From the NCBI GenBank assembly GCA_964654285.1, contig CAZZJC010000007.1:69694-133693 (forward strand): 64,000 nt of DNA. The letters are read 5' to 3'. Numbering within the stretch: the first letter of the stretch is position 1; the number at the start of each line of letters is the position of its first letter. Under the pieces are notes generated by a model, which saw only the letters and a program-made list of their open reading frames with translations, was not told where the DNA came from and did not search any database. A program made the translations under genes and the position numbers. Source of the stretch: BJHQ01 sp964654285. Lineage in GTDB: Bacteria > Planctomycetota > UBA11346. This document shows, one piece after another, positions 34,670 to 42,427 of the stretch.

Positions 34670-35077
34670 CTACGGATTCCCCGCCTCGTCCAGCACCGTG
34701 TCCGCGACCATCAGCGGTGTGCCCGGCCGGCGCACCAGTATGGCAAGGGCGTCCGAGGGCCGGCAGTCGATCACGGTCGTGGTGCCGTCCGGGCCGTGCA
34801 GGGCGAGTTCGGCGAAGAACACGCCATCCTTCAGGTTGGTGATGCGGATCTCGTCGAGGGTCAGGCGGAAGCGGTCGAACAGGCTGGCGATGAGGTCGTG
34901 GGTCAGGGGCCGGCTGAACGCCTGGCCCTTCACCGCGCGGTCGATGGCGAGGGCCTCGTGCTGGCCGATCAAGATGGGGATGCGGCGGCCGCCGTCGCGT
35001 TCGCTCAGGAAGACGATCTGCTGCTCGGCGGTCTCGTCGATCAGGATCTGGGACAGCACGCAGGGCTTGAGCGGCAT
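34670..35077 (-). CDS. Bifunctional nuclease (BFN/DUF151) domain protein
   Basis: 135 residues, the usual length of a single BFN domain. Family features are QQIVFLSERDGGRRIPILIGQHEA, AFSRPLTHDLIASLF, RITNLKDGVFFAELAL and the hallmark IDCRPSDALAILVR. Plant and bacterial homologues show RNase/DNase activity in vitro; the cellular role is uncertain. The ATG at 35077 leaves a 43-bp gap to the sugar kinase gene upstream, which reads the same way. Confidence 0.9.
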   Translation of the reverse strand: MPLKPCVLSQILIDETAEQQIVFLSERDGGRRIPILIGQHEALAIDRAVKGQAFSRPLTHDLIASLFDRFRLTLDEIRITNLKDGVFFAELALHGPDGTTTVIDCRPSDALAILVRRPGTPLMVADTVLDEAGNP

Positions 35078-35120
35078 GGCGGCAGCGTCGGCGGTGGTGT
35101 CGGGTCGGCAACGGCCCGCC

Positions 35121-36014
35121 TCAGCCGGCCGGCACGACCTGCACGGCGGATTCGAGGGGGGTGATGTCCTCGGGACCGATGCGCGCGATGTCGGCGCGGG
35201 CGGCGTTGGCGGCGCCGGCGGCGGCGGCGTAGCGCAGTTGCGCCGGCAGATCCGCCCCGCTCAGGCGGGCGTGGGCGAGCGCCGCGAGATAGCAGTCGCC
35301 GCTGCCGACCGGATTCACCTCGCGCACCGGTGGGGGCACGACGCGGAAACGGCCGGTCGGAGTGCGTACGCGCACCTCGGCGGCGCCGTCGCTCAGGTGC
35401 AATTCGGCCGGCTGGGCCCAGCGCCGGCCGCCCCGGCCGTATTCCTGCCGGTTGGGCTTCACCAGGGCCGGCGGATGCGGCCCATCGAGGGCGCGCTCCA
35501 TCGCCTCGCCGTAGGCGTCGAGCCAGAACGGCACCCCGGCGCGGTGGCAGGCGCTGGCGATCAGGCGGTAGAGGTCGTCGCAAGAGGGATCGGGCACCGA
35601 ACCGCCGGCGATGACCATGTCGGCATGATCCAGGTGCCGGCGCAGGCGGCGGAGGAGATCCGCCGATTCGCTCGCACGCACCGCGAAGCCGCCTTCGAGC
35701 ACCGCCGTGCTGCCGCCGCGATCGGGATCGACCGCCATCCAGCCGATGCGCAGACGCGCCTTGGTGGGCGTGAAGCCGGTCTCGATGCCATCGGCCTCGA
35801 CCAGATCGGTGTAGATCGCGCCGGTGGCTCCGCCGGCGAACCCGAGCGCCACGACCGCATGGCCGTGCCGGGACAGGACGCGCGCGACGTTGATGCCCTT
35901 GCCGCCGGCGATGAAGCCGATCGCCGGCACGCGCACGCTTTTTCCCGGTGCGATCGCGACGTGCGCGAGCTGATCGAGCAGCGGATTCGCGGTGATGGTG
36001 ATGATCCGGGCCAT
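35121..36014 (-). CDS. PfkB-family sugar kinase, 1-phosphofructokinase/tagatose-6-phosphate kinase type
   Basis: 297 residues. It starts with ITITANPLLDQLAHV, close to the 'TLNPALD' opening of FruK/LacC enzymes, followed by GGKGINVARVLSRHG (substrate loop) and ending in VNPVGSGDCYLAALAHA with the catalytic Asp of the GxGD motif. It transfers phosphate from ATP to a sugar phosphate in the cytoplasm, most likely fructose-1-phosphate. No fructose phosphotransferase genes are near, so the substrate is uncertain. It lies 12 bp downstream of the spermidine-synthase-like gene and probably shares its transcript. Confidence 0.86.
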   Translation of the reverse strand: MARIITITANPLLDQLAHVAIAPGKSVRVPAIGFIAGGKGINVARVLSRHGHAVVALGFAGGATGAIYTDLVEADGIETGFTPTKARLRIGWMAVDPDRGGSTAVLEGGFAVRASESADLLRRLRRHLDHADMVIAGGSVPDPSCDDLYRLIASACHRAGVPFWLDAYGEAMERALDGPHPPALVKPNRQEYGRGGRRWAQPAELHLSDGAAEVRVRTPTGRFRVVPPPVREVNPVGSGDCYLAALAHARLSGADLPAQLRYAAAAGAANAARADIARIGPEDITPLESAVQVVPAG

Positions 36015-36026
36015 GGCGAACCGGGA

Positions 36027-37673
36027 TCAGCGGTTCCAGATGTCGGCGTTCGGCTTCTGGTCGGTGAACAGCGGCGCGTCGCGGATGATGAAGGTCGCGT
36101 CGCGGTCGTACGGACGTTCACCGCCTGGCGGATCGACCGGGCCGACCAGGGCCTCGCCGGAATGGGCCTGGCCATCCTTGGCCAGGGCGAGGGAGATGCG
36201 CACGACCTCGCGCGGCAGGCGCACCGAATCGGTCTCGGTGCGGTAGACGCCATTGTAGTTTTCCTGGGTTGACCATCCCACCAGCCGGCCGGCCAAGAGC
36301 GGATCGCTTGCGAGCGCCAGACCCGCCAGGCGGACGCGATCGAGCAGGGACGGGTTGGCTTCGAACTTCGCGCGCAGGTGCTGGGAGAATGCCGCAGGGG
36401 CGGCCTCGAGCGCCGGCAGGCGTGCGAGTTCCGGCGCCTCGGCTTCGAGCCGCGCCGTGGGGAGATAGGACGAGAAGGCCTCGAACCGGCCCTCGGATCC
36501 GGTGCGGGCGAGCATGACCTGGGCCGTGGTGTACACGCCGGCCGGCAGCTCAGGGAACGGCACCCAGGCGCGCAGGCGGGCCCAGCCGTCGGCATTCCCC
36601 TTGGGATCGACCGGGGTGCGCGCCGCGATCACGATGTTGTTGCGGCTCTCGTCCATGATCTCGGTGAAGTTGGCGACGCCCTGGTTGTTGCGGTAGACGA
36701 TGGGGAAGTTCCAGACCTGGGTCAGGCCGGCGGCGCGCAGGCTGCGGATGGCGCCGCCCAGGGTGCGGTGCTGCATGCCGGCGATGGAGCCATCCTTCGC
36801 CTCTTTGCCATAGCTGCCGATCACGTTCGCGAGCACCAGGCCGCCGTCGGTCAGGGACTCGCCGCAGTAGCTGAAGAACTCGCGGGTCATCAGGTGCGGC
36901 GGGATGGTCGAGCCGGCGGTGTAGGCGTCGAGGATGATGAGATCGAAGCCCTTGCCCGCCTGCTTGCGCTGCCGCGCGTCATAGCGGATGTACTGGCGCG
37001 CATCGCGGGCGATGAACTCCAGGCGCGGTTCGCCTCGGCTGGTCTTCTGGGTGCCCAGCCAGTCGATCAGCGGGAAATGATCGCGCACGATGTCGATGAC
37101 GGCCTGGTCGATGTCGACCACCGAGATCGCCGCGTCGGGGAAGTGGTGCGCGAGTTGCGCCATGCCGACGCCGCTGCCCAGGCCGACCACCAGGATGCGC
37201 GCCTTGGCCGCGCGCGGATCGGGGCCGGCCTCTGCCATCAGGCGCTGGTTCAGCAGCAGGCCGAACGGGAAGAGGCTGATGTAGGCCGAATGGTTCAGCG
37301 TCCCCGGATCGGGATGCGGCAGGCCGGCGGGCCAGGAATCCTCGGGCCGCAGGCGGGCCTGGGGATGGCCGCCGGCGGGGATCAGGTGCGGCAGCGCCGG
37401 GCTGCCATCGGGCTTCCTCAGGGCGCACAGGTCGGCCCAGGTCGGTCGCAGGCAGACACCGCCCTCGACATTGGCGAAGAAGCGCAATTGCAGGTAGTTG
37501 TCGGACGGACTCGCGACAAAGGTCATGCTGGTGTAGGCGCTCTCGCGATGGGCGAGGGCGTACTGGTCGGTCGGCGCACCCGCGGCGGCAAGGCGGTAGT
37601 GGTTGTCGGCGAAGACCCAGCCGGCGATGATCGCGGCGAGGGCGAGCGCGACGGCGAGGAACCTGCCGGTCAC
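36027..37673 (-). CDS. Spermidine-synthase-like methyltransferase-fold protein with membrane anchor
   Basis: 548 residues from a GTG at 37673 that overlaps the stop of the upstream membrane gene by 4 bp; this coupling sets the start. One N-terminal helix (RFLAVALALAAIIAGWVF) anchors it. Residues about 165-330 are a Rossmann fold of the SpeE type: ILVVGLGSGVGMAQLAHHF, ISVVDIDQAVIDIV, then FDLIILDAYTAGSTIPPHLMT. The Asp in ILDAY matches the spermidine-synthase catalytic region. About 150 C-terminal residues are extra and unrecognised. The substrate need not be putrescine: many membrane-linked SpeE relatives in bacteria are uncharacterised. Confidence 0.85.
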   Translation of the reverse strand: MTGRFLAVALALAAIIAGWVFADNHYRLAAAGAPTDQYALAHRESAYTSMTFVASPSDNYLQLRFFANVEGGVCLRPTWADLCALRKPDGSPALPHLIPAGGHPQARLRPEDSWPAGLPHPDPGTLNHSAYISLFPFGLLLNQRLMAEAGPDPRAAKARILVVGLGSGVGMAQLAHHFPDAAISVVDIDQAVIDIVRDHFPLIDWLGTQKTSRGEPRLEFIARDARQYIRYDARQRKQAGKGFDLIILDAYTAGSTIPPHLMTREFFSYCGESLTDGGLVLANVIGSYGKEAKDGSIAGMQHRTLGGAIRSLRAAGLTQVWNFPIVYRNNQGVANFTEIMDESRNNIVIAARTPVDPKGNADGWARLRAWVPFPELPAGVYTTAQVMLARTGSEGRFEAFSSYLPTARLEAEAPELARLPALEAAPAAFSQHLRAKFEANPSLLDRVRLAGLALASDPLLAGRLVGWSTQENYNGVYRTETDSVRLPREVVRISLALAKDGQAHSGEALVGPVDPPGGERPYDRDATFIIRDAPLFTDQKPNADIWNR

Positions 37674-38311
37674 GGCTGGGCTCCAGCAGGGGTGGCCGGC
37701 GCGGCGGCGTTGGCCGGGGATTCGGCCTCCATCTTCACGAACAGATGCGCCAGGCCGAGCAGGCACAGCACCACGCCCATGGCCCAGAGGTTGGCGTTCA
37801 GCGTGACATAGGCGAGGAGGAGGTAGTTGGCGACCAGGATGCCGACCACGTTGCCGATCGACCCCACGGCGTAGAGGGTGCCGGTGGTGCGGCCGACGCG
37901 CTCGGCGCCGTTGAAGGCGAGGCGCACCAGGATGGGCGAGACGCAGCCCAGCAGCAGCGACGGGGGCAGGAAGAGCACCAGGGCGCCCAGCAGCACGCCG
38001 CCGCGCGAGGCCTTGATGTCGTAGCTGAGCGATTCGGTGAAGTGCAGGCAGTACACCGGCAGCAGGCAGTAGAACACGCCGGCGAGCAGGATGATCCAGC
38101 CGAGCGGCTGCGAGGTCTTCATCCGGTCGGCGATGCGGCCGCCGATGACGTACCCCACCGACAGGCTGAGGATGAACACCGAGATGATCGCTGCCCAGGT
38201 GTCGACCGATGATCCGAACGGCGGGAACAGCGCACGGGCGCCGACGATCTCCAGCGCCATCATGCAGAAGCCGCAGATGATCGAGGTGGCGTAGAGGACG
38301 GGATTGCGCAT
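37670..38311 (-). CDS. Multi-pass membrane partner of the spermidine-synthase-like protein
   Basis: 213 residues with about six or seven membrane helices (SIICGFCMMALEIVGARALF, IISVFILSLSVGYVIGGRIAD, GWIILLAGVFYCLLPVYCL, and more). ALEIVGARALFPPFG and LSVGYVIGGRIADR are characteristic of the membrane half of 'fused MFS/spermidine synthase' proteins. Here that half is a separate gene, translationally coupled (4-bp overlap) to the soluble half. Together they would form a membrane-bound enzyme of unknown substrate. Confidence 0.82.
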   Translation of the reverse strand: MRNPVLYATSIICGFCMMALEIVGARALFPPFGSSVDTWAAIISVFILSLSVGYVIGGRIADRMKTSQPLGWIILLAGVFYCLLPVYCLHFTESLSYDIKASRGGVLLGALVLFLPPSLLLGCVSPILVRLAFNGAERVGRTTGTLYAVGSIGNVVGILVANYLLLAYVTLNANLWAMGVVLCLLGLAHLFVKMEAESPANAAAPATPAGAQP

Positions 38312-38402
38312 GGGTGCTCCGGGCCCGGCCAGCGGGCAGGCGGGGGAGGCTAGGGCCGACCCCGGGAGCGCAAAGCACCGACCGCGAGCGGTCGCGTCCG
38401 CT

Positions 38403-38444
38403 GCTCATCCGGCCGCCGGGTGCATCCCCGGCGACCGGATGAGC
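38403..38444 (-). terminator. Long hairpin after the Hsp20 genes
   Basis: GCTCATCCGG (38403-38412) and CCGGATGAGC (38435-38444) form a 10-bp stem, with an inner CCGGG/CCCCGG stem. It starts 9 bases after the end of the second hsp20 gene. A smaller hairpin, CGACCGC-GA-GCGGTCG, sits at 38379-38394. Likely terminator of the hsp20 operon. Confidence 0.7.
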
Positions 38445-38452
38445 CTGCCGCA

Positions 38453-38860
38453 TCACGCTGCGCTGACCTCGATCCGGCGCGGCTGCGCGGCGGGAACCTT
38501 GGGCAGCTCCAGGCGCAGGACGCCGTCCTTGATCACCGCGCTGATCCGCTCGCCGTCCAGGCTGTCGGCGAGGGTGAAGGCGCGACGCCAGCGCACCGGG
38601 CCGCTTTCGCGCCAGAGCGGGCGGCCGCTCTCCTGCGCCTTGGGCATGCCTTCGATGGTGAGCAGGCCACGATGCAGGCTGACGTTCAGGCCATCGCGAT
38701 CGACGCCGGGCAGGTCGGCGACGACGACGACCTTGGTGTCGTCCTCATAGATGTCGCAGGCCGGCACGGCGGTGCGGCGCGCGGGTTCGGCGGGTTGCGC
38801 GGTGGCCGGATCGGCGACCTCGCGGGGATTGGATTTCGCAGGGAAAAGGGCGTTGAACAT
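38453..38860 (-). CDS. Small heat-shock protein, Hsp20/alpha-crystallin family (second of pair)
   Basis: 135 residues from the ATG at 38860, preceded by AAAGGA. The alpha-crystallin domain includes CDIYEDDTKVVVVADLPGVDRDGLNVSLH (in parts), GLLTIEG, RRAFTLADSLDGERISAVIKDGVLRLELPK, with the GVLRLELPK motif near the end. It is an ATP-independent holdase that keeps unfolding proteins soluble. It lies 65 bp after the first hsp20 gene, in one operon. Both N-termini are short, so assembly into large oligomers is not assured. Confidence 0.9.
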   Translation of the reverse strand: MFNALFPAKSNPREVADPATAQPAEPARRTAVPACDIYEDDTKVVVVADLPGVDRDGLNVSLHRGLLTIEGMPKAQESGRPLWRESGPVRWRRAFTLADSLDGERISAVIKDGVLRLELPKVPAAQPRRIEVSAA

Positions 38861-38925
38861 GGGATGGTTCCTTTCGGGTCTGAGGGTTCGGGTTGGTTGC
38901 TGCCGGTCGGGGACCGGCGTCGGAT

Positions 38926-39363
38926 TCAGTTCACGGCCACGCTGATGGCCTTGGGCTTGTCCTCGGCGTGGCGCTTGAGCGTCACGGTGAGGATGCCGTC
39001 CTTCACGGTGGCGGTGGCATCCGCCGGATCGATGCGGAACGGCAGCTGCAGGCTGCGGTTGAGCGTCCAGGCCGAACGTTCGCGCGCGAGCCAGGCGACG
39101 TTGGCGGGTTCGTCGACCGTGCGCGAGGCTGCGAGCGTCAAGGTGTCGCCAACCGTGGTGAGGGTGATCGACTTGGGATCGACTCCCGGCACCTGGGCGG
39201 TGATCACCAATTGCTGCTCGTCCGCATGGACGTTGATCGCGGGTCCGTTCCCGCGCCCGACGACGCCATCGACCAGCCGGTGGAAGTCGGCGATGGCCTC
39301 GTCGAAGGCGGAAAGAGAATCCCACGCGGGGAAGGTGGAAAAGGGGGAAGCGAAGCGGTACAT
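38926..39363 (-). CDS. Small heat-shock protein, Hsp20/alpha-crystallin family (first of pair)
   Basis: 145 residues with AGGAGG 5 bases before the ATG at 39363, the strongest ribosome-binding site nearby. The domain holds NVHADEQQLVITAQVPGVD, TLTTVGDTLTLAASR, LPFRIDPADATATVKDGILTVTLKR, which is the G-x-L-x-x-x-L-x-[KR] end of the fold. It is clearly divergent from the second copy, so this is an old duplication rather than a recent one. A candidate sigma-54 promoter lies 64 bp upstream of its start. Confidence 0.92.
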   Translation of the reverse strand: MYRFASPFSTFPAWDSLSAFDEAIADFHRLVDGVVGRGNGPAINVHADEQQLVITAQVPGVDPKSITLTTVGDTLTLAASRTVDEPANVAWLARERSAWTLNRSLQLPFRIDPADATATVKDGILTVTLKRHAEDKPKAISVAVN

Positions 39364-39426
39364 GGGGCCTCCTGTTGGGTGGTTGGGGATGGTTGGTCGC
39401 GGTTGAGGGCGACGGAAGACCCTTAG

Positions 39427-39443
39427 GCATGCGCCGTGCCAAT
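39427..39443 (-). promoter_or_regulatory. Candidate sigma-54 (-24/-12) promoter for the hsp20 operon
   Basis: On the minus strand the 17 bases read TTGGCACGGCGCATGCC. Against the sigma-54 consensus TGGCACG-N4-TTGC only one defined position differs (T to A), and the -24 GG and -12 GC have the exact spacing. Transcription would start near 39416, leaving a leader of about 53 bases. Single-site matches of this quality are uncommon by chance but not proof. Confidence 0.55.
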
Positions 39444-39476
39444 TCGAGTCAATAGTAGTCGATATATAGCCGTATT

Positions 39477-39492
39477 AACCACATGTGGTTAC
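39477..39492. promoter_or_regulatory. Perfect 16-bp palindrome upstream of hsp20
   Basis: TAACCACATGTGGTTA is fully self-complementary and lies 34 bp upstream of the sigma-54-like element in an A/T-rich patch unlike the rest of the window. It could bind a dimeric regulator, either an enhancer protein or a repressor. Confidence 0.4.
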
Positions 39493-39604
39493 GGCGATTT
39501 ACCCGAGTCGGCGAGCGCGGACAGTGTAGTCAAAGTAAAACAGTGTCAAAAAGACAGTTAAGCTTCCAAAATTGAACCAATGCCGAATGGATGCGCCAAG
39601 GGGA

Positions 39605-40081
39605 TCAGAAGAACCAGTCCAATTGCTCGGAGGGTACGCGCAAAGGGTAGAATCTCAGACCGTTCCTGATCTCCACCTTGGTGAAATCGACGGCATCCCG
39701 TTCCCACGCGAGCTTGGACCGATCCGCCGTGGCCTGCCGAACCAAAGCGTTTTCCCGGAATGACCAGTGATACCGGTGGATCTGTCCGGCATCCTCGACC
39801 AGGACGATGACGTGGTTGGCAGGAAAGGTGTATGCGCCCAATCCCCAATCATCGAAGTTGACATGCGCCAGGTTCGATTTCTCCCAAAGGGTCTGGTAGA
39901 AATGGATGTGCGGGTACTGCGCTGGTCTACCCCGGACATTCATGGCGATGATCCCATAGGTGGGACCGTGCAGGGATCGGATCTGGGAGCAGATCCGATT
40001 TTCAAGGTAGAACCCATGGACGAGAGGCCACAGCAGCAGGCACGTCGTGCAAAGCGCAAACACGACGAGCCATCTGCGCAT
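39605..40081 (-). CDS. Small membrane-anchored or secreted protein, unknown
   Basis: 158 residues from the ATG at 40081, chosen because the hydrophobic segment WLVVFALCTTCLLLWPLVHGF follows at once and GGGTGA lies upstream. The remainder is a compact domain rich in aromatic residues and His (IHFYQTLWEKSNLAHVNFDDWGLG, in parts). I do not recognise it. Base composition is visibly less GC-rich than in neighbouring genes, as is the AT-rich spacer at 39421-39600 beside it, which may mean recent acquisition. Confidence 0.58.
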   Translation of the reverse strand: MRRWLVVFALCTTCLLLWPLVHGFYLENRICSQIRSLHGPTYGIIAMNVRGRPAQYPHIHFYQTLWEKSNLAHVNFDDWGLGAYTFPANHVIVLVEDAGQIHRYHWSFRENALVRQATADRSKLAWERDAVDFTKVEIRNGLRFYPLRVPSEQLDWFF

Positions 40082-40100
40082 GATCACCCCAAGGTCGGCA

Positions 40101-40304
40101 TCATCGCGGGATGAACATCGGACTGGACGATTCAACCGCCGGATGCTCGGGCTGGAACGGCCGGTCGCGGAGCTGCTCGGTCATCGAGGGCGAGCGCATG
40201 CCCATGCCTTCGGCATTCGCGGCGCGCGCCTTGGTGCAACCGGTGGTGACGGAAGCGGCGAGGATGACGCTGGCGACGAGGACGATGCGCGGGACGGGTG
40301 GCAT
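40101..40304 (-). CDS. Short putative lipoprotein
   Basis: 67 residues from the ATG at 40304. It opens with a signal-like stretch (PRIVLVASVILAASVTTGC); Cys22 could be the lipid-bearing residue, though Thr rather than Leu or Val sits at -3. The mature part is 46 residues, Met/Pro-rich, without known motif. It ends 20 bp before the neighbouring membrane protein gene and reads the same way. No Shine-Dalgarno is clear; a non-coding stretch remains possible. Confidence 0.48.
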   Translation of the reverse strand: MPPVPRIVLVASVILAASVTTGCTKARAANAEGMGMRSPSMTEQLRDRPFQPEHPAVESSSPMFIPR

Positions 40305-40447
40305 GGGGGCATGTTCGGCTGCCGGACGGAAGGTGCCAGGAAGGCGCCGGTGGTTGCGCGCCGGGTGACAGACACGGCGACCCGCCGCAGGCAGATCGCC
40401 TGCGTAGCGCCAAGCCGCCTTCCCGATGGACAAATGCCGGAGGGACG

Positions 40448-41758
40448 ATGCGCTGCCGCGCCGTGACCGACCGCCTCGCCGCCCTCATCAGCCTGGGATG
40501 CTCGAAGAACCTCGCCGACAGCGAGGATCTCGTCACCGCATTGCGTTCGACCGGGTTCGCCCTCACCAAGGAGCTCGGCGAAGCCGATCTGGTGCTGGTG
40601 AACACCTGTTCGTTCATCGAGGGCGCCAAGCAGGAATCGATCGACCACATCCTGTCCGCCGCCGAGGGGCGCAAGGACGGCGCCAAGCTGTTCGTCGCCG
40701 GCTGCCTGACCGAGCGGTATCTCGGCGACCTGGCCAAGGAGTTCCCCGAGGTCGACCAGTGGGTGGTGTTCAAGGACTACGACCGCTTCCCGGCCGTGCT
40801 GCGCAAGCATTTTAGCGACCTGCCGCAGCACCGCCTGCGCCATGACCAGCGCAGCCAGCTCACCCCGCCCCACTTCGCGTATCTCAAGATCGCCGAGGGC
40901 TGCGACAATACCTGCAATTTCTGCGCGATTCCGCTCTTTCGCGGCAAGCACAAGTCGCGGCCGCAGGAACAGCTCGTCGCCCAGGCCAAGGTCTACGCCG
41001 AGCGCGGCGTGCGCGAGATCAACCTGATCTCGCAGCATCTCGACTACTGGGGCCAGGATCTCTATGGCGAGCGCCGCCTGCCCGGACTCGTGCGCGCGGT
41101 CGCGGCCGCCGCGCCCGACGCGTGGATCCGCCTGCACTACTGCTATCCCAACGATTTCAGCGATGAGTTGATCCAAGCGATGGCCGAGACGCCGAACGTG
41201 GTGCGCTACGTCGACATGCCGATCCAGCATGCCAGCGACCGCACCCTGGCGGTGATGGGCCGGCGCACCACCCGGGCGCGGATCGAGGAGCGCCTGGGCG
41301 CCATCCGCAGCGCGATGCCCGATGTCGTGCTGCGTTCGACCTTCATCGTCGGCTTCCCCGGCGAACGCGAGGACGACTTCGCGCAACTCCTGGATTTCAT
41401 CGGCAAGCAGAAGCTCGACGCCGCCGGCTGCTTCACCTATTCGGATGAGGACGGGACCACCGCCTTCAAGATGCCGGACAAGATCCCGGCCGAGATCGCG
41501 CTCGAACGCCAGCGCCGCTTCATGACCAGGCAGCAGCGCATCCACCGCGAGCGCGCCAAACGCTGGGTCGGGCGCGAACTGGAGGTCCTGGTCGACAGCC
41601 AGCGCGACTTCGAGACCTTCACCGCCCGCCATTACGGCCAGGCGCACGAGGTCGACGGCGCCACCCTGGTGTCGGCGCAGGCGCTGACCATTGGCAGCCG
41701 CGTCCGTGTCCGCGTCACCGGCCGCACGGGATACGATCTGATCGCGGAGCCGGTGTGA
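40448..41758 (+). CDS. rimO: RimO, ribosomal protein S12 methylthiotransferase
   Basis: 436 residues from the ATG at 40448 with GGAGGG upstream; longer in-frame starts lack one. The N-terminal MTTase domain has Cys18 (SLGCSKN), Cys54 (VNTCSF) and Cys86 (VAGCLTER), which bind the auxiliary cluster. The radical-SAM motif is C152-x3-C156-x2-C159 (GCDNTCNFCAIP). A C-terminal TRAM domain ends the protein. SLGCSKNLADSE and the lack of tRNA-type features fit RimO, which adds a methylthio group to an Asp of ribosomal protein S12, rather than MiaB. Confidence 0.96.
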   Translation: MRCRAVTDRLAALISLGCSKNLADSEDLVTALRSTGFALTKELGEADLVLVNTCSFIEGAKQESIDHILSAAEGRKDGAKLFVAGCLTERYLGDLAKEFPEVDQWVVFKDYDRFPAVLRKHFSDLPQHRLRHDQRSQLTPPHFAYLKIAEGCDNTCNFCAIPLFRGKHKSRPQEQLVAQAKVYAERGVREINLISQHLDYWGQDLYGERRLPGLVRAVAAAAPDAWIRLHYCYPNDFSDELIQAMAETPNVVRYVDMPIQHASDRTLAVMGRRTTRARIEERLGAIRSAMPDVVLRSTFIVGFPGEREDDFAQLLDFIGKQKLDAAGCFTYSDEDGTTAFKMPDKIPAEIALERQRRFMTRQQRIHRERAKRWVGRELEVLVDSQRDFETFTARHYGQAHEVDGATLVSAQALTIGSRVRVRVTGRTGYDLIAEPV

Positions 41759-41997
41759 TCAACGAAGGTGGACGACAGGAATGGCCACAAAGAACACAAA
41801 GATGACACGTCGGCGGGCTGTGGATTCAGCCGATCTGAGTATCAGGTCTCCTGATCTCGAACCCGAAAGATGCCTTTCAATTGAATGAGAATCCGCTCTG
41901 AAACACTGGAATCCCCTTCCTGCTTGTATTGCCGCTGGTCGCCCAGATAGGTCCGTCGTCGGGATATTGAGCTGAGACTTTGCCCCTGATTTCAGTC

Positions 41998-42078
41998 GTC
42001 CCTACGGGACTTGCCTCTGACTTCTTGCCGAACCCGGGGTTGAAACCCCGGGCTACCCTCGCAGCGTCCCTACGGGAC
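41998..42078. repeat. Palindromic repeat block, copy 1
   Basis: Order: GTCCCTACGGGAC (41998-42010), then the hairpin AACCCGGGGTTGAAACCCCGGGCT (42031-42054, stem of 9-10 bp), then GTCCCTACGGGAC again (42066-42078). The block recurs in opposite orientation 47 bp to the right. Confidence 0.85.
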
Positions 42079-42124
42079 GCTCTTTCTGATTTTTCCCATG
42101 GTAATCCTGACAGAGACCGTCCCC

Positions 42125-42207
42125 GTCCCGTAGGGACGGATTGATGTTAGCCCGGGGTTTCAACCCCGGGTTGCGCGGAAATTGTTCTATCGCAGTCCCG
42201 TAGGGAC
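42125..42207. repeat. Palindromic repeat block, copy 2, inverted
   Basis: GTCCCGTAGGGAC (42125-42137), hairpin with CCCGGGGTTTCAACCCCGGG (within 42149-42172), and GTCCCGTAGGGAC (42195-42207). It is the reverse complement of copy 1 in order and sequence, so the pair makes a large inverted repeat of the REP/BIME kind. Confidence 0.85.
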
Positions 42208-42217
42208 GGCTGAAGCG

Positions 42218-42427
42218 GTCGCCGTAATGAATCCATGATCACGGATCAGAACCGATCCGAGGTCAGTGGCTGCGCAGTCCGCGCGGAGATTTCCCGGTCA
42301 GGCGGCGGCAGACCCGGCTGAAGTCGCCGTAATGAATCCATGATCACGGATCGGAACCGATCCGAGGTCAGTGGCTGCGCAGTCCGCGCGGAGATTTCCC
42401 GGTCAGGCGGCGGCAGACCCGGCTGAA
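42218..42427. repeat. 105-bp tandem duplication covering the end of an araC gene
   Basis: 42218-42322 and 42323-42427 are the same apart from one substitution (42248 A against 42353 G). The unit contains the last ~20 codons of the AraC protein, its stop and about 45 bp beyond. Only the right copy is joined to the gene; the left copy is a non-coding tail. The period is a multiple of 3. Confidence 0.92.
42347..42364 (-). terminator. Hairpin just after the araC stop
   Basis: CGGATCGG-AA-CCGATCCG, an 8-bp perfect stem 3 bases past the stop codon. The tandem copy at 42242-42259 carries one mismatch in the stem. No T-run follows, so termination strength is unknown. Confidence 0.45.

Larger units (their letters stand above)
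41759..42217. other. Repeat-rich spacer without a gene
   Basis: No convincing reading frame. It begins with CCACAAAGAACACAAAGA (41786-41803), a phrase I recognise only loosely as a dispersed spacer motif of such genomes. 41820-41990 shows no structure I can name and is less GC-rich than the genes. From 41998 it holds two inverted palindrome blocks, listed separately. Confidence 0.6.

Noticed and set aside
36027..38456. A longer spermidine-synthase frame starting near 38456
   Set aside because: The upstream part is antisense-like and overlaps the membrane partner gene; the GTG at 37673 coupled to that gene is the sensible start.
41998..42207. Possible CRISPR array
   Set aside because: The repeats are palindrome blocks in opposite orientations without equal-length unique spacers, and no cas genes are near.
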